Numbered from the stretch's first letter, positions 1 through 6,841 are shown. The stretch is 7,038 nucleotides of DNA from Synechococcales cyanobacterium PMM_0085 (GCA_949127705.1 CASBQJ010000113.1:1-7038); one strand, 5' to 3'. Notes: generated by a model not told the origin, from the sequence alone. Program-made: numbers and translations.

Positions 1-2111
1 GCATAGGCGTTGTCGTGAATGTTAGACGGATGTAACCCCGCTTCACCACCGTCCGATCGCGCCCATTGCGGCTTGGGGCCAATCAGGCGAATGCCTGTGC
101 GGGCGGAGTTGTGGTGGATTGTCCAACGGGTCGTAAACAAAGTAGCGATATCATCTGTGGTGAAGAAATCGGGTGCTCCGTGGGGACCATAGAGTACGCC
201 AATTTCCCATTCACTGGTGTATGTAGGAATCAGTTCGTCGGGGCATATACAATAGCTTGTTTGATTTAGTTCTGTATTCTGTTCTATATTCTGTTCTGCT
301 GGCCGATATAGCCGCAATACATCGCCAGGTCGCAGCGTGCGTCCGGCATGTCCACCAAATTGACCGAGGGTGAAGGTAGACTTGCTGCCCAAGTAATCGG
401 GCACGTCAAATCCATTTTGAATCGCTAGATAGGTGCGGTAGCCGTGGCCTTGAATCGTTTTGAGCTTCAGCGTGCTGCCAGCGCTCACGGGTACCGCGCT
501 CCAATAGGGCACAGTCTGACCATCCAGAGTGGCGCGCATTGCCGCACCCGTCAAACAAATTACCGTATCGCAGTTAAACCGCAGCGTCGGACCCATCACG
601 GTACATTCCAACCCCGCTGCCGCTTCAGAATTACCCAAAATTCGGTTGGCCAGCCGAAATGCTAGGTGATCCATCGGTCCCGATGGCGGCACGCCGATAT
701 CCCAGTAGCCCACCCGAGCGGGATAATCCTGAATGGTGGTGTAGGTACCAGACTCTAATACGTCGATAGTGCGGGGCTGATAGGCAAATGAAGTGAGCCA
801 GCGTGTGCTCAATTTTCCCTGCACAAACTCAGGGCTGGCAATCACCTGGCGCAGGTAGTCTAGATTCGTTTCAATGCCCGCGATTTCAGACTGGACTAGT
901 GCTGCATGTAGGTGCGCGATCGCCTCTTCCCGATTGGTACCCTGCACCAATACCTTCGCCAGCAGCGGATCATAAAACGGGGTGACGGTGGTTCCGGCTT
1001 CAATCCAGCGATCGCAGCGAATGGACTCGGGAAACTGCACCGCGCTCAGCAACCCAGCACTGGGCTGAAAGTTTTTGTGGGCATCTTCGGCATAAATCCG
1101 CACCTGAATGGCATGGCCGTGGGGCTGGTGCTGGTAGCGATCGAGGAAGGTGCGATCGCCTGCTGCCAAGCGCACCATCCATTCCACTAGGTCAATCTGG
1201 TTGACCAATTCGCTCACGCCATGCTCCACCTGCAAGCGTGTGTTCACTTCCAAAAAGTAAAACTGCTGGGTCTCTACATCAAACACATACTCAACAGTGC
1301 CCGCCGATTGATAGTGCGCCGCTTGCCCCAGCCGCAGCGCCGCATCGGATAAGGCTTGACGCAGGGCGTCTGTAATCCCCGGAGCGGGTGTTTCTTCAAT
1401 TACTTTTTGGTTGCGTCGCTGGGTAGAACAATCGCGTTCACCCAGGGCAATCACCTGCCCCTGGCCATCGCCAAAAATTTGCACCTCAATATGGCGCGCG
1501 GTTTGGATGTATTTCTCTAGAAAGATGCCGCTCTGACTGAAGTTGGCTTGACTCAGCCGCTGCACTTGATCATAAGCACCCGCCAATTCTGCCGGACTGA
1601 AGCACGCCTGCATGCCAATCCCACCACCGCCTGCGGTACTTTTGAGCATGACGGGATAGGCGATCGCCGCTGCCACCTGCTGCGCCTGCTCTAAACTATC
1701 TAGCAGACCACTACCGGGTAACAGTGGCACCTGGTTTTGCGCAGCCAGTTCACGCGCGGTATGCTTGAGGCCAAACTGCCGCAACTGGGCTGGCGTTGGG
1801 CCAATAAAAACAATCCCTGCCGCCGCACAGGCTTCAGCAAATTCTGCATTCTCGCTCAAAAAACCATAGCCGGGATGAATCGCCTGCGCCCCAGTTTGGT
1901 GGGCAATGGTGAGGATGCGATCGCCGCGCAAATAGCTTTCGGCCACGGGTGCCGCCCCCACACCCACCGCCTCTGTGGCCTGCGCCACATGCAGCGCATG
2001 GGCATCCGCATCGGAGTAAATCGCCACTGACGCAATGCCCATCTGATTCAGCGTGCGAATCACCCGACATGCCACTTCACCCCGATTGGCCACTAAAACT
2101 TTGGTAAACAT
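1..2111 (-). CDS. Urea/guanidine carboxylase, biotin-dependent (N-terminal 703 codons; C-terminus beyond window)
   Basis: An uninterrupted reading frame starts at ATG 2111 and leaves the left edge open. Residues 1-447 are a biotin carboxylase: HPGYGFLSENAEF at 79-91, the ATP-grasp glycine loop KSTAGGGGIGMQ at 157-168, ERDCSTQRRNQKVIEE at 225-240 and EVNTRLQVEHGVSE at 288-301. From about 448 the KipA/AHS2-type carboxyltransferase half begins (PPSGPMDHLAFRLANR near 475-490), and the last residues visible (GPHGAPDFFTTDDI, GPKPQWARSDGGEAGLHPSNIHDNAY) are typical of urea carboxylases. The family is about 1,200 residues, so the AHS1 and biotin-carrier domains are missing here. It carboxylates an amide or guanidinium nitrogen using ATP and bicarbonate. 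The guanidine riboswitch and DUF1989 pair upstream favour guanidine as substrate (inference); the residues that set specificity are probably outside the window. TAG lies in frame three codons before the ATG, and no clear ribosome-binding site is seen. A short repeat expands the linker at residues 606-617. Confidence 0.93.
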   Translation of the reverse strand, partial: MFTKVLVANRGEVACRVIRTLNQMGIASVAIYSDADAHALHVAQATEAVGVGAAPVAESYLRGDRILTIAHQTGAQAIHPGYGFLSENAEFAEACAAAGIVFIGPTPAQLRQFGLKHTARELAAQNQVPLLPGSGLLDSLEQAQQVAAAIAYPVMLKSTAGGGGIGMQACFSPAELAGAYDQVQRLSQANFSQSGIFLEKYIQTARHIEVQIFGDGQGQVIALGERDCSTQRRNQKVIEETPAPGITDALRQALSDAALRLGQAAHYQSAGTVEYVFDVETQQFYFLEVNTRLQVEHGVSELVNQIDLVEWMVRLAAGDRTFLDRYQHQPHGHAIQVRIYAEDAHKNFQPSAGLLSAVQFPESIRCDRWIEAGTTVTPFYDPLLAKVLVQGTNREEAIAHLHAALVQSEIAGIETNLDYLRQVIASPEFVQGKLSTRWLTSFAYQPRTIDVLESGTYTTIQDYPARVGYWDIGVPPSGPMDHLAFRLANRILGNSEAAAGLECTVMGPTLRFNCDTVICLTGAAMRATLDGQTVPYWSAVPVSAGSTLKLKTIQGHGYRTYLAIQNGFDVPDYLGSKSTFTLGQFGGHAGRTLRPGDVLRLYRPAEQNIEQNTELNQTSYCICPDELIPTYTSEWEIGVLYGPHGAPDFFTTDDIATLFTTRWTIHHNSARTGIRLIGPKPQWARSDGGEAGLHPSNIHDNAY
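271..300. repeat. 12-bp tandem repeat inside the carboxylase gene
   Basis: Two 12-bp units (271-282 and 283-294) differ at one position, and a partial third copy follows at 295-300. Read on the minus strand they encode EQNIEQNTELNQ (residues 606-617) without breaking the frame. The repeat falls in the linker between the GDVLRLYRP segment and the EWEIGVLYGPHG segment of the AHS2 domain, where a length change should be tolerated. Confidence 0.75.
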
Positions 2112-2170
2112 GCGCAACTAAAACGTTTTGGTTAGAACAGGAACCCATTGGTTTTGTATGGGTAGTAGAG

Positions 2171-2211
2171 ACGTTTGTAGGGGCATGGCACTGCCATGCC
2201 CCTACAAACGT
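2171..2211. repeat. 41-bp perfect palindrome (REP-like cyanobacterial repeat)
   Basis: Two perfectly complementary 20-bp arms (2171-2190 and 2192-2211) flank one central C. The core reads TAGGGGCATGGCA and its complement. The element begins 8 bp beyond the stop codon of the upstream DUF1989 gene and ends 60 bp before the carboxylase start, so it is transcribed within the operon and would fold into a very stable hairpin. GTAGGGGC...GCCCCTAC palindromes are, from general knowledge, common dispersed repeats in cyanobacterial genomes. No T-run follows it on the minus strand, so it is not a standard intrinsic terminator. It may protect the upstream mRNA or reduce expression of the carboxylase. Confidence 0.9.
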
Positions 2212-2218
2212 GAACGGC

Positions 2219-2860
2219 TTATGCGGCATCCCAAATGATCAACCGCGCTGGGGTTGGGTTATAGGCATTGCAGGGATTGTTGATTTGAGGGCAGTTAGAA
2301 ATCAACACCATCACATCCATTTCTGCCCGCAGGTCAATCATTTTACCCGCTTCAGAAATGCCGTCTACAATCTCTAACGTGCCATCATCGCTGACCGGAA
2401 CATTCATATAGAAGTTCACGTTGCTGACCAAATCCCGTTTGTTCATCTCATACTGACTCAATTCCAGCAAAAAGTTTTCCACACACGCATGCAAATGTTT
2501 TTTGTGTAAGCCATAGCGTACCGAATTGCTTTCCATACTGCATGCACCGCCCAAGGTATCGTGCTTACCGCAATCATCATGGATCACAGTCATCATCACG
2601 TTCCCGTCGTTAGACATTAGCTGGGTTCCCGTCGTAATAAAAATGTTGCCTTGACGCACGACTGTGTCGGGTGCACTGTAGCGCTCGGATGGATCATGGG
2701 CATTGTAAAACAGGGTGTCAACGGCTTGATTGCCTTGCAAATCAATAATCCGCAAGATCTGGCCTTGTTTCACCACCCGCGACCACGGTTGACGAGCCGG
2801 CAATTCTTCGTCGTAAATGGCGGTAGCGGGATCGAGTTCGATTGGTAGGGTTGTCACCAT
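2219..2860 (-). CDS. DUF1989 protein, urea carboxylase-associated (UAAP2-like); probable carboxyguanidine deiminase subunit
   Basis: 213 residues, no signal peptide or membrane segment, so cytosolic. The DUF1989 fold is recognisable from LRIIDLQGNQAVDTLFYNA at 36-54, CGKHDTLGGACS at 97-108, and DLRAEMDVMVLISNCPQINNPCNAYNPTP at 176-204. H100, C107 and C190 are the likely metal or active-site residues; C197 is an extra cysteine absent from the paralogue next door. Its length and NPCN motif suit the 'UAAP2' subfamily, an assignment made from memory. Proteins of this pair (CgdA and CgdB) are reported to act together as carboxyguanidine deiminase, turning the carboxylase product into allophanate and ammonia; which subunit is A or B I cannot settle. 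The start is ATG 2860, with AGAGG about 9 nt upstream. It lies 39 nt behind the upstream paralogue, consistent with cotranscription. Confidence 0.9.
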   Translation of the reverse strand: MVTTLPIELDPATAIYDEELPARQPWSRVVKQGQILRIIDLQGNQAVDTLFYNAHDPSERYSAPDTVVRQGNIFITTGTQLMSNDGNVMMTVIHDDCGKHDTLGGACSMESNSVRYGLHKKHLHACVENFLLELSQYEMNKRDLVSNVNFYMNVPVSDDGTLEIVDGISEAGKMIDLRAEMDVMVLISNCPQINNPCNAYNPTPARLIIWDAA

Positions 2861-2899
2861 GGGTTTGTCCTCTAAAAAACTGTTAATCTCACTCGGTCA

Positions 2900-3676
2900 C
2901 TACGCTTGGGCAAATAGCGCATCGGTATTAATGAAGCCACGCATTACTGCTTCGTTAGCGGTGCGGCACAGGTCATCTGGGGTGGGAGTGGGCGATCGCC
3001 ACACGGTCAGCTGAATTGGCTTGGGTTGATAAACGGTAGCCGGATGCAGCACATGTGGGCAGTTAGAAATCACTACCAACACATTCATTTCCGCCCGCAG
3101 GTCAACATAGCTGCCCGCTTGCTCGTAGCCGGTCACATATTCCAGATCTCCATTGGGGCGAACCGCAACTCGACTAAACAAATTGAGATTGGGCATTAAG
3201 TCTTTACGGGTCAACCCGCGCTTAGCCAACGCTTTGAGAAAATTATTGCGAGAGTTGTTGTAATCGCTTTCACCATACTTGTTGTAAGTCCCTTCTCCAT
3301 ATTTCGCCGCGTTGCTGGCCGCGTTGCTGCACCCACAGATCAAATCATGGTGGCCAGACGTGTCGGCAGTAATCGAACACAAAATGCGACCCATGTCCGA
3401 ATACAGTACCATTCCCTGTTTGAGGAAGGCGTTGAACTGAATCTTAGCCGTGTCTGCCACGTTAAGCCGTTCAATTGGGCTATCGGCGTTGTAGCAAATC
3501 ATCGAAACGCCCTGTGACCCGGCTAAATCAGTCACTCGCAGCGTATTGCCCCGTTTGATGATGCCATGCCAATAGGCACCACCCGGTAGCTTCTCGTCCA
3601 GCAACATCAAACTTGAATCGATCGTCGTGGCATTTGGCACAGTTGGCAGATTGGGCACAGTAGAAGCTTGCACCAT
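2900..3676 (-). CDS. DUF1989 protein, urea carboxylase-associated (UAAP1-like); probable carboxyguanidine deiminase subunit
   Basis: 258 residues from ATG 3676. This start is preferred over an in-frame ATG at 3748 because AAGGAGAG lies just upstream, conserved sequence begins after it, and the longer version would run through the riboswitch terminator. Family signatures are LRVTDLAGSQGVSMICYNADSP at 46-67, ADTSGHHDLICGCS at 104-117, and VDLRAEMNVLVVISNCPH at 191-208. H110, C116 and C206 match the putative metal or active-site positions of the paralogue; HPAT replaces its NPCN. A C-terminal tail of about 30 residues (from 229) is not present in the shorter protein. It is the first gene after the guanidine-I riboswitch, so its expression should be induced by guanidine. 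It most likely forms the carboxyguanidine deiminase with the next gene product. The UAAP1 label is from memory of the subfamily. Confidence 0.9.
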   Translation of the reverse strand: MVQASTVPNLPTVPNATTIDSSLMLLDEKLPGGAYWHGIIKRGNTLRVTDLAGSQGVSMICYNADSPIERLNVADTAKIQFNAFLKQGMVLYSDMGRILCSITADTSGHHDLICGCSNAASNAAKYGEGTYNKYGESDYNNSRNNFLKALAKRGLTRKDLMPNLNLFSRVAVRPNGDLEYVTGYEQAGSYVDLRAEMNVLVVISNCPHVLHPATVYQPKPIQLTVWRSPTPTPDDLCRTANEAVMRGFINTDALFAQA

Positions 3677-3718
3677 AAAACTCTCCTTGTAGGGTAGATC
3701 AGCCGTTGAAGCACCTCT

Positions 3719-3780
3719 AGAAAACGACAAAGCCCAGGAGCTACCCACAGAGGTTCAAGTCTGTGTGGTTCTCCCGGGCT
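3719..3780 (-). terminator. Ligand-controlled intrinsic terminator of the guanidine riboswitch
   Basis: On the minus strand AGCCCGGGAG (3780-3771) can pair with CTCCTGGGCT (3740-3731): nine Watson-Crick pairs and one G-U, extendable by two A-T pairs. An inner hairpin forms between 3768-3760 and 3751-3744. The transcript then reads TTTGTCGTTTT, an interrupted U tract. The 5' arm is also the 3' strand of aptamer stem P3, so the two folds exclude each other. Guanidine binding should hold P3 and allow read-through into the DUF1989 genes. Confidence 0.85.
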
Positions 3781-3936
3781 TTTTTCCCGCCGTGTGACCA
3801 ATTTAGCGGATCGCGTCTTAGCTCACAAGCCTAAAATGCTCACAAGCCTAAAACATGACCACAACTCTAAAGTTGGCTGCTTCTCTCGGACCAGACGTTT
3901 GGCAGGCGGCCTGCCAAATCGGAACCCTAGAAGCGA
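3770..3936 (-). promoter_or_regulatory. Guanidine-I riboswitch aptamer (ykkC/yxkD class)
   Basis: The minus strand carries the ykkC consensus blocks in order: CTAGGGTTCCG (3930-3920), CTGGTCCGAGAG (3894-3883), and ACGGCGGG-A6-GCCCGGGAGA (3793-3770). P1 is closed by GCTTCT/AGAAGC (3934-3929 with 3884-3879) and capped by a perfect 9-bp stem (3918-3910 with 3906-3898). P3 pairs CGGG (3789-3786) with CCCG (3778-3775). P2 is unusually long: 3877-3867 pairs with 3806-3797 as ten pairs (one G-U) with a single bulged C, enclosing about 60 nt. This class binds guanidinium and turns genes on. Position, 94 nt before the first start codon, and the overlapping terminator both fit. Confidence 0.95.
3821..3853. 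repeat. 17-bp tandem duplication in riboswitch P2 arm
   Basis: The unit GCTCACAAGCCTAAAAT occupies 3821-3837 on the plus strand, followed directly by a second copy from 3838 that is identical for 16 bases (to 3853). It lies inside the loop region enclosed by the P2 stem, away from the conserved guanidine-binding blocks, so it lengthens a peripheral arm without disturbing the core. Confidence 0.9.
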
Positions 3937-3982
3937 ATTCCTATTCAGTTGCGCATCGAGCGGATCAATCAGTACTCAAGTC

Positions 3983-4010
3983 ATTTTAATCAAACTCAGG
4001 ATTAAAGCAA
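3983..4010 (-). promoter_or_regulatory. Candidate promoter of the guanidine operon
   Basis: On the minus strand a TAAAAT -10-like box (3988-3983) lies 16 bp downstream of TTGCTT (4010-4005), a poor -35 match (three of six). Transcription would start near 3976, about 40 nt before the riboswitch. The location is right, but AT-rich intergenic DNA gives such matches often. Confidence 0.3.
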
Positions 4011-4116
4011 TCCCTAATCCAAACAATATTGGAGCAGACTGTGAATTAACCCTGACATCCACCCTACCAAAACGGCTGACGATCGGGTGAACCCTATGGT
4101 TTGCGATCGCCTCCTG

Positions 4117-4257
4117 ATGGGATGGAATTGCCGGAGGAGAGCCATTTTGCTAATTTATACACCCGGTTCCTCAGCAGAGACGCCTGGGTATTCAGCCATT
4201 ACGGACATGCAAATTGATCTAGACCAGCCCGTATTATCCGTAACGCTAAGTACGTGA
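4117..4257 (+). CDS. Possible small ORF, 46 codons, unknown
   Basis: ATG 4117 opens a frame for a 46-residue peptide starting MGWNCRRRAILLIY and ending in DLDQPVLSVTLST. Alternatively, TTG 4147 gives 36 residues and is preceded at about 7-8 nt by a strong Shine-Dalgarno-like GGAGGAG (4133-4139). I recognise no family. A frame of this length arises easily by chance in 950 bp, and there is no other sign of coding. It could be a spurious ORF or a gene remnant. Confidence 0.15.
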   Translation: MGWNCRRRAILLIYTPGSSAETPGYSAITDMQIDLDQPVLSVTLST

Positions 4258-4893
4258 AGCTAAGTACGCACCTAGCACCACCTATGTGCGATCTCGCTAG
4301 AGCAGAGCTATGCGCCATGCTGCTGCTCCTAAAAATTTTGTTGTGAGCCTAGGGAACTTTTTCAAGATGAAAATTATCGCCCCTTCCCAGGAAGAAGCAG
4401 CCTGAACTTTACGTAAATTTACAATTTAATTTTCAGGATTCAGGCCATCCAAGTCCACGGGACTCAGTATCTTGTGTAACTCTTTTCAAACGGGTTAAAT
4501 GCCCTTTCAACAGCTAAAACCCCTGCTGCTCATGCGATAGAGCAATTCTTGATGTTCTAAAGCCGAAATGAGACCTTAAAACAGGTCTTCAGAGTATCAG
4601 AGTTTACTCTGAGCAGGTTCATAGAAGCTTTGTAGAAAAGTCCGGAATTCCACTCTAAGTCACGCAAACGTTAACAGTTCTTCATTTCAAGTCGGTATGT
4701 TTGCCGACCTGAGTCAGAGACGGATTGGATGTGGGTGACCGACGTGAACTATGCATCTCTAGCCATGTATCTACGCATCTCTAATCACCTCTCAGCCATA
4801 TGCAGCCCATAGCGCTTTGAGATCCCAGGGCGATCGCTGATTCGACTAAGTGTGAGTTCCTGTTCTTTGTCCCTTGCCACTATCCGGTAACTT

Positions 4894-5544
4894 ATGCAAA
4901 CTTCTTGCCTTCCAGCCCCTTCACCCCACCGCTTTGTTCACCCTTCGGTGGAAAGCAAAGCCAAACGATTGGTAGACATTCTAGGAGCCTTAGTTGGGCT
5001 TGTGATTACAGCGGCGATCGCTATCCCAATCGCGATCGCCATTCAATTAGATCATCCCGGTCCCATCTTCTTCAGCCAAATGCGCTGTGGATTAAATGGA
5101 CGAGAGTTCCGAATGTGGAAATTTCGTTCCATGGTGGTGGGTGCCGATCAGCTCAAACATCAAGTTGAAAACCAAGCAAAAGGTCTGATCTTCAAAAACG
5201 AGGACGACCCCCGTCAAACCCGAGTTGGACGGTTGCTGCGGCGTACCAGCCTAGATGAACTGCCCCAGTTTTGGAATGTGCTTAAAGGTGACATGAGCCT
5301 GGTTGGGACTCGCCCGCCAACGCCCGATGAAGTTAGCCGCTATGAGCAACATCATCGTCAACGGTTAAGCGTGAAGCCCGGCCTAACGGGTGTTTGGCAG
5401 GCCAGCGGACGCTCAGCCATCAAAGACTTTGAGGAAATTGTCACGATGGATCTGCTGTATCAACAGAAGTGGTCGATTGGCTACGATCTCTACCTCATTT
5501 TCAAAACCGTTGGAGCCGTGCTTGCCAGCAAAGGCGCTTGTTGA
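4894..5544 (+). CDS. Sugar transferase, monotopic phosphoglycosyl transferase (bacterial sugar transferase family, PglC/WbaP catalytic core)
   Basis: 216 residues, the size of the minimal catalytic form without the multi-spanning N-terminal domain found in larger WbaP-type relatives. It transfers a sugar phosphate from a nucleotide sugar to the polyprenyl phosphate carrier on the inner face of the plasma membrane, the first step in making a lipid-linked glycan. A hydrophobic segment at about 27-51 (rich in Ala, Ile, Val) is the re-entrant membrane helix. GPIFFSQMRCGLNG (56-69) and KFRSM (76-80) follow, then the catalytic Asp-Glu pair in TSLDELPQ (D121, E122), GDMSLVGTRPP (132-142), and PGLTGVWQASGR (162-173). 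ATG 4894 leaves about 20 non-conserved residues before the family core; no strong Shine-Dalgarno precedes it. The sugar cannot be told from sequence. It leads a plus-strand cluster, 66 nt before a GT4 glycosyltransferase. Confidence 0.93.
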   Translation: MQTSCLPAPSPHRFVHPSVESKAKRLVDILGALVGLVITAAIAIPIAIAIQLDHPGPIFFSQMRCGLNGREFRMWKFRSMVVGADQLKHQVENQAKGLIFKNEDDPRQTRVGRLLRRTSLDELPQFWNVLKGDMSLVGTRPPTPDEVSRYEQHHRQRLSVKPGLTGVWQASGRSAIKDFEEIVTMDLLYQQKWSIGYDLYLIFKTVGAVLASKGAC

Positions 5545-5610
5545 ACCTAAGTTAGATTTCTCAGCTTCGTTAACCTGAACGTCACCTGAAACGCTACAAG
5601 GCATGATTGC

Positions 5611-6753
5611 ATGACAAAGATCGCACTGGTACACGATTATTTGACGCAGCGGGGAGGGGCAGAACGCGTCTTTGAGCTGCTGTGCAATTTCTTTCCCGAT
5701 GCTGATGTATTTACATCTGTTTTTGACGCTAAAAACACCATCCAAATTGGCGATCGCCCCGTCAACACCACGTATTTGCAGCAGATCCCCGGCGCAGCCA
5801 AATACTTCCGATTGCTAGCCCCGTTTTATTTCTCTGCGTTCCGAGCGCTCGACTTGCAAGAGTACGACTTGATCATTAGTAGCAGCACCAGCTTTGCAAA
5901 AGCCGTGCGCAAGCGCCCCGATGCCGTTCACGTTTGCTTTTGTCACAACATTACCCGTTTCCTGTGGGATACCGAGACTTACCTGCGCCACTACGGTACT
6001 TACCGCCCCCTAAAACCGTTAATTGAACCAATTTTCCAAGCGATGCGAGATGCAGATTTGAGCTATTCTCAAGAGCCAGATTTGTATATTGCTAACTCGA
6101 CTACAGTGGCAGAGCGAATTCGCAGCATCTATGGGCGACCTGCCATTACCATCAACTACCCCATTGATAGCCGTCAGTTTATCTTCTCAGACCAGAAGGC
6201 AGACTATTACCTATCGTCAGCCCGACTGCTGAGCTACAAACGGATTGATTTAATTGTGGAAGCCTTCAACTGGCTAGGCTATCCGCTATTAATCTCAGGG
6301 ACTGGACCCGAACGTAAGCGTTTAGAAGCGCGGGCATTAGGAAATATCAAGTTTTTGGGGCATGTGAGTGACTCTGAACGCCGTGCTTTATTTGCCGACG
6401 CCCGATCGGTGATTGTGGCGGCCTGTGAAGATTATGGACTGGTTCCAGTAGAAGCAAACTTTAGCGGCACCCCGGTGATTGCTTACGGGGCTGGCGGGGT
6501 GTTGGATACTCAGATACCTGGAGAAACAGGTGTATTTTTCAAACGACAAACCCCTGAATCACTGATTGAGGCGCTGTTAGACGCTAATCAAGTGGACTGG
6601 AATTTCCAAGCGATTCGAGACCATGCCCTAAACAACTTCACAGAAGATGTGTTCTACGCCAAAATCAGCAAGCTAATTGACCAAGTGTGTAGCGAGAAAC
6701 GAGGCCAAATTCTCAGTCAGGCTCAAGACCAAACCTCAGCAGCCGTACGTTAA
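5611..6753 (+). CDS. Glycosyltransferase family 4 (GT-B, retaining)
   Basis: 380 residues, full length for the family, without signal peptide or membrane helices; it probably acts at the cytoplasmic face of the membrane. The N-terminal acceptor domain opens with KIALVHDYLTQRGGAERVFELL (3-24), where GGAER (15-19) is a typical GT4 glycine loop. The C-terminal nucleotide-sugar domain has SARLLSYKRID (203-213), ISGTGPE (228-234), and the E-x7-E motif in EDYGLVPVE (E273 and E281), followed by GTPVIAYGAGGVLDT (286-300) and GETGVFF (304-310). It most likely adds a sugar to the lipid-linked primer made by the preceding sugar transferase; donor and acceptor are unknown. The start at 5611 places the family core at the very N-terminus; AAGG lies about 11 nt upstream. 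An overlapping ATG at 5604 meets a stop after three codons. Confidence 0.94.
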   Translation: MTKIALVHDYLTQRGGAERVFELLCNFFPDADVFTSVFDAKNTIQIGDRPVNTTYLQQIPGAAKYFRLLAPFYFSAFRALDLQEYDLIISSSTSFAKAVRKRPDAVHVCFCHNITRFLWDTETYLRHYGTYRPLKPLIEPIFQAMRDADLSYSQEPDLYIANSTTVAERIRSIYGRPAITINYPIDSRQFIFSDQKADYYLSSARLLSYKRIDLIVEAFNWLGYPLLISGTGPERKRLEARALGNIKFLGHVSDSERRALFADARSVIVAACEDYGLVPVEANFSGTPVIAYGAGGVLDTQIPGETGVFFKRQTPESLIEALLDANQVDWNFQAIRDHALNNFTEDVFYAKISKLIDQVCSEKRGQILSQAQDQTSAAVR

Positions 6754-6841
6754 CAAGACACCCAAACAACTGCGACGATCCATCTAATTTCTGTCCGTCT
6801 TGCCTGAACAATTTGCACTTATCCCCTCACCCTAACTACCC

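Larger units (their letters stand above)
3937..4893. other. Long intergenic region between divergent units
   Basis: About 950 bp separate the riboswitch from the sugar transferase gene, and no reading frame here shows recognisable protein sequence. Contents noted: the operon promoter candidate; HIP1 octamers at 4103 and 4830; a GTA-N8-TAC box at 4240-4253 next to a direct repeat GCTAAGTACG (4245-4254 and 4259-4268); two adjacent 6-bp stem hairpins (4571-4588 and 4597-4612); and a GTCGG/CCGAC hairpin near 4691. I found no convincing promoter for the plus-strand glycan genes and no recognisable RNA gene. Confidence 0.6.

Noticed and set aside
1..2111. Possible frameshift or pseudogene in the carboxylase
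   Set aside because: All 703 visible codons read in one frame from ATG 2111 to the left edge, with all expected biotin carboxylase motifs present.
2819..2827. GGCGGTAGC, the ops element of enterobacterial polysaccharide operons, on the plus strand
   Set aside because: It lies inside a minus-strand gene, far from the glycan cluster, and the RfaH/ops system is not known in cyanobacteria; a chance match.
3264..3311. Apparent tandem peptide repeat KYGEGTYN-KYGESDYN in the longer DUF1989 protein
   Set aside because: The segment length fits what I recall of the subfamily, and the DNA copies are only moderately similar, so a recent duplication is not supported.
3677..3748. Upstream in-frame ATG giving the first DUF1989 protein 24 extra residues
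   Set aside because: The extension would be encoded by the riboswitch terminator and lacks conservation; the good Shine-Dalgarno site belongs to ATG 3676.
3794..4090. A 98-codon plus-strand reading frame across the riboswitch region
   Set aside because: It is antisense to the riboswitch, includes its repeats and stems, and shows no recognisable protein sequence.
4571..4612. Two adjacent hairpins with 6-bp perfect stems, possible small RNA or terminator
   Set aside because: No T-run follows on either strand, and stems of this size are expected by chance in about 950 bp.
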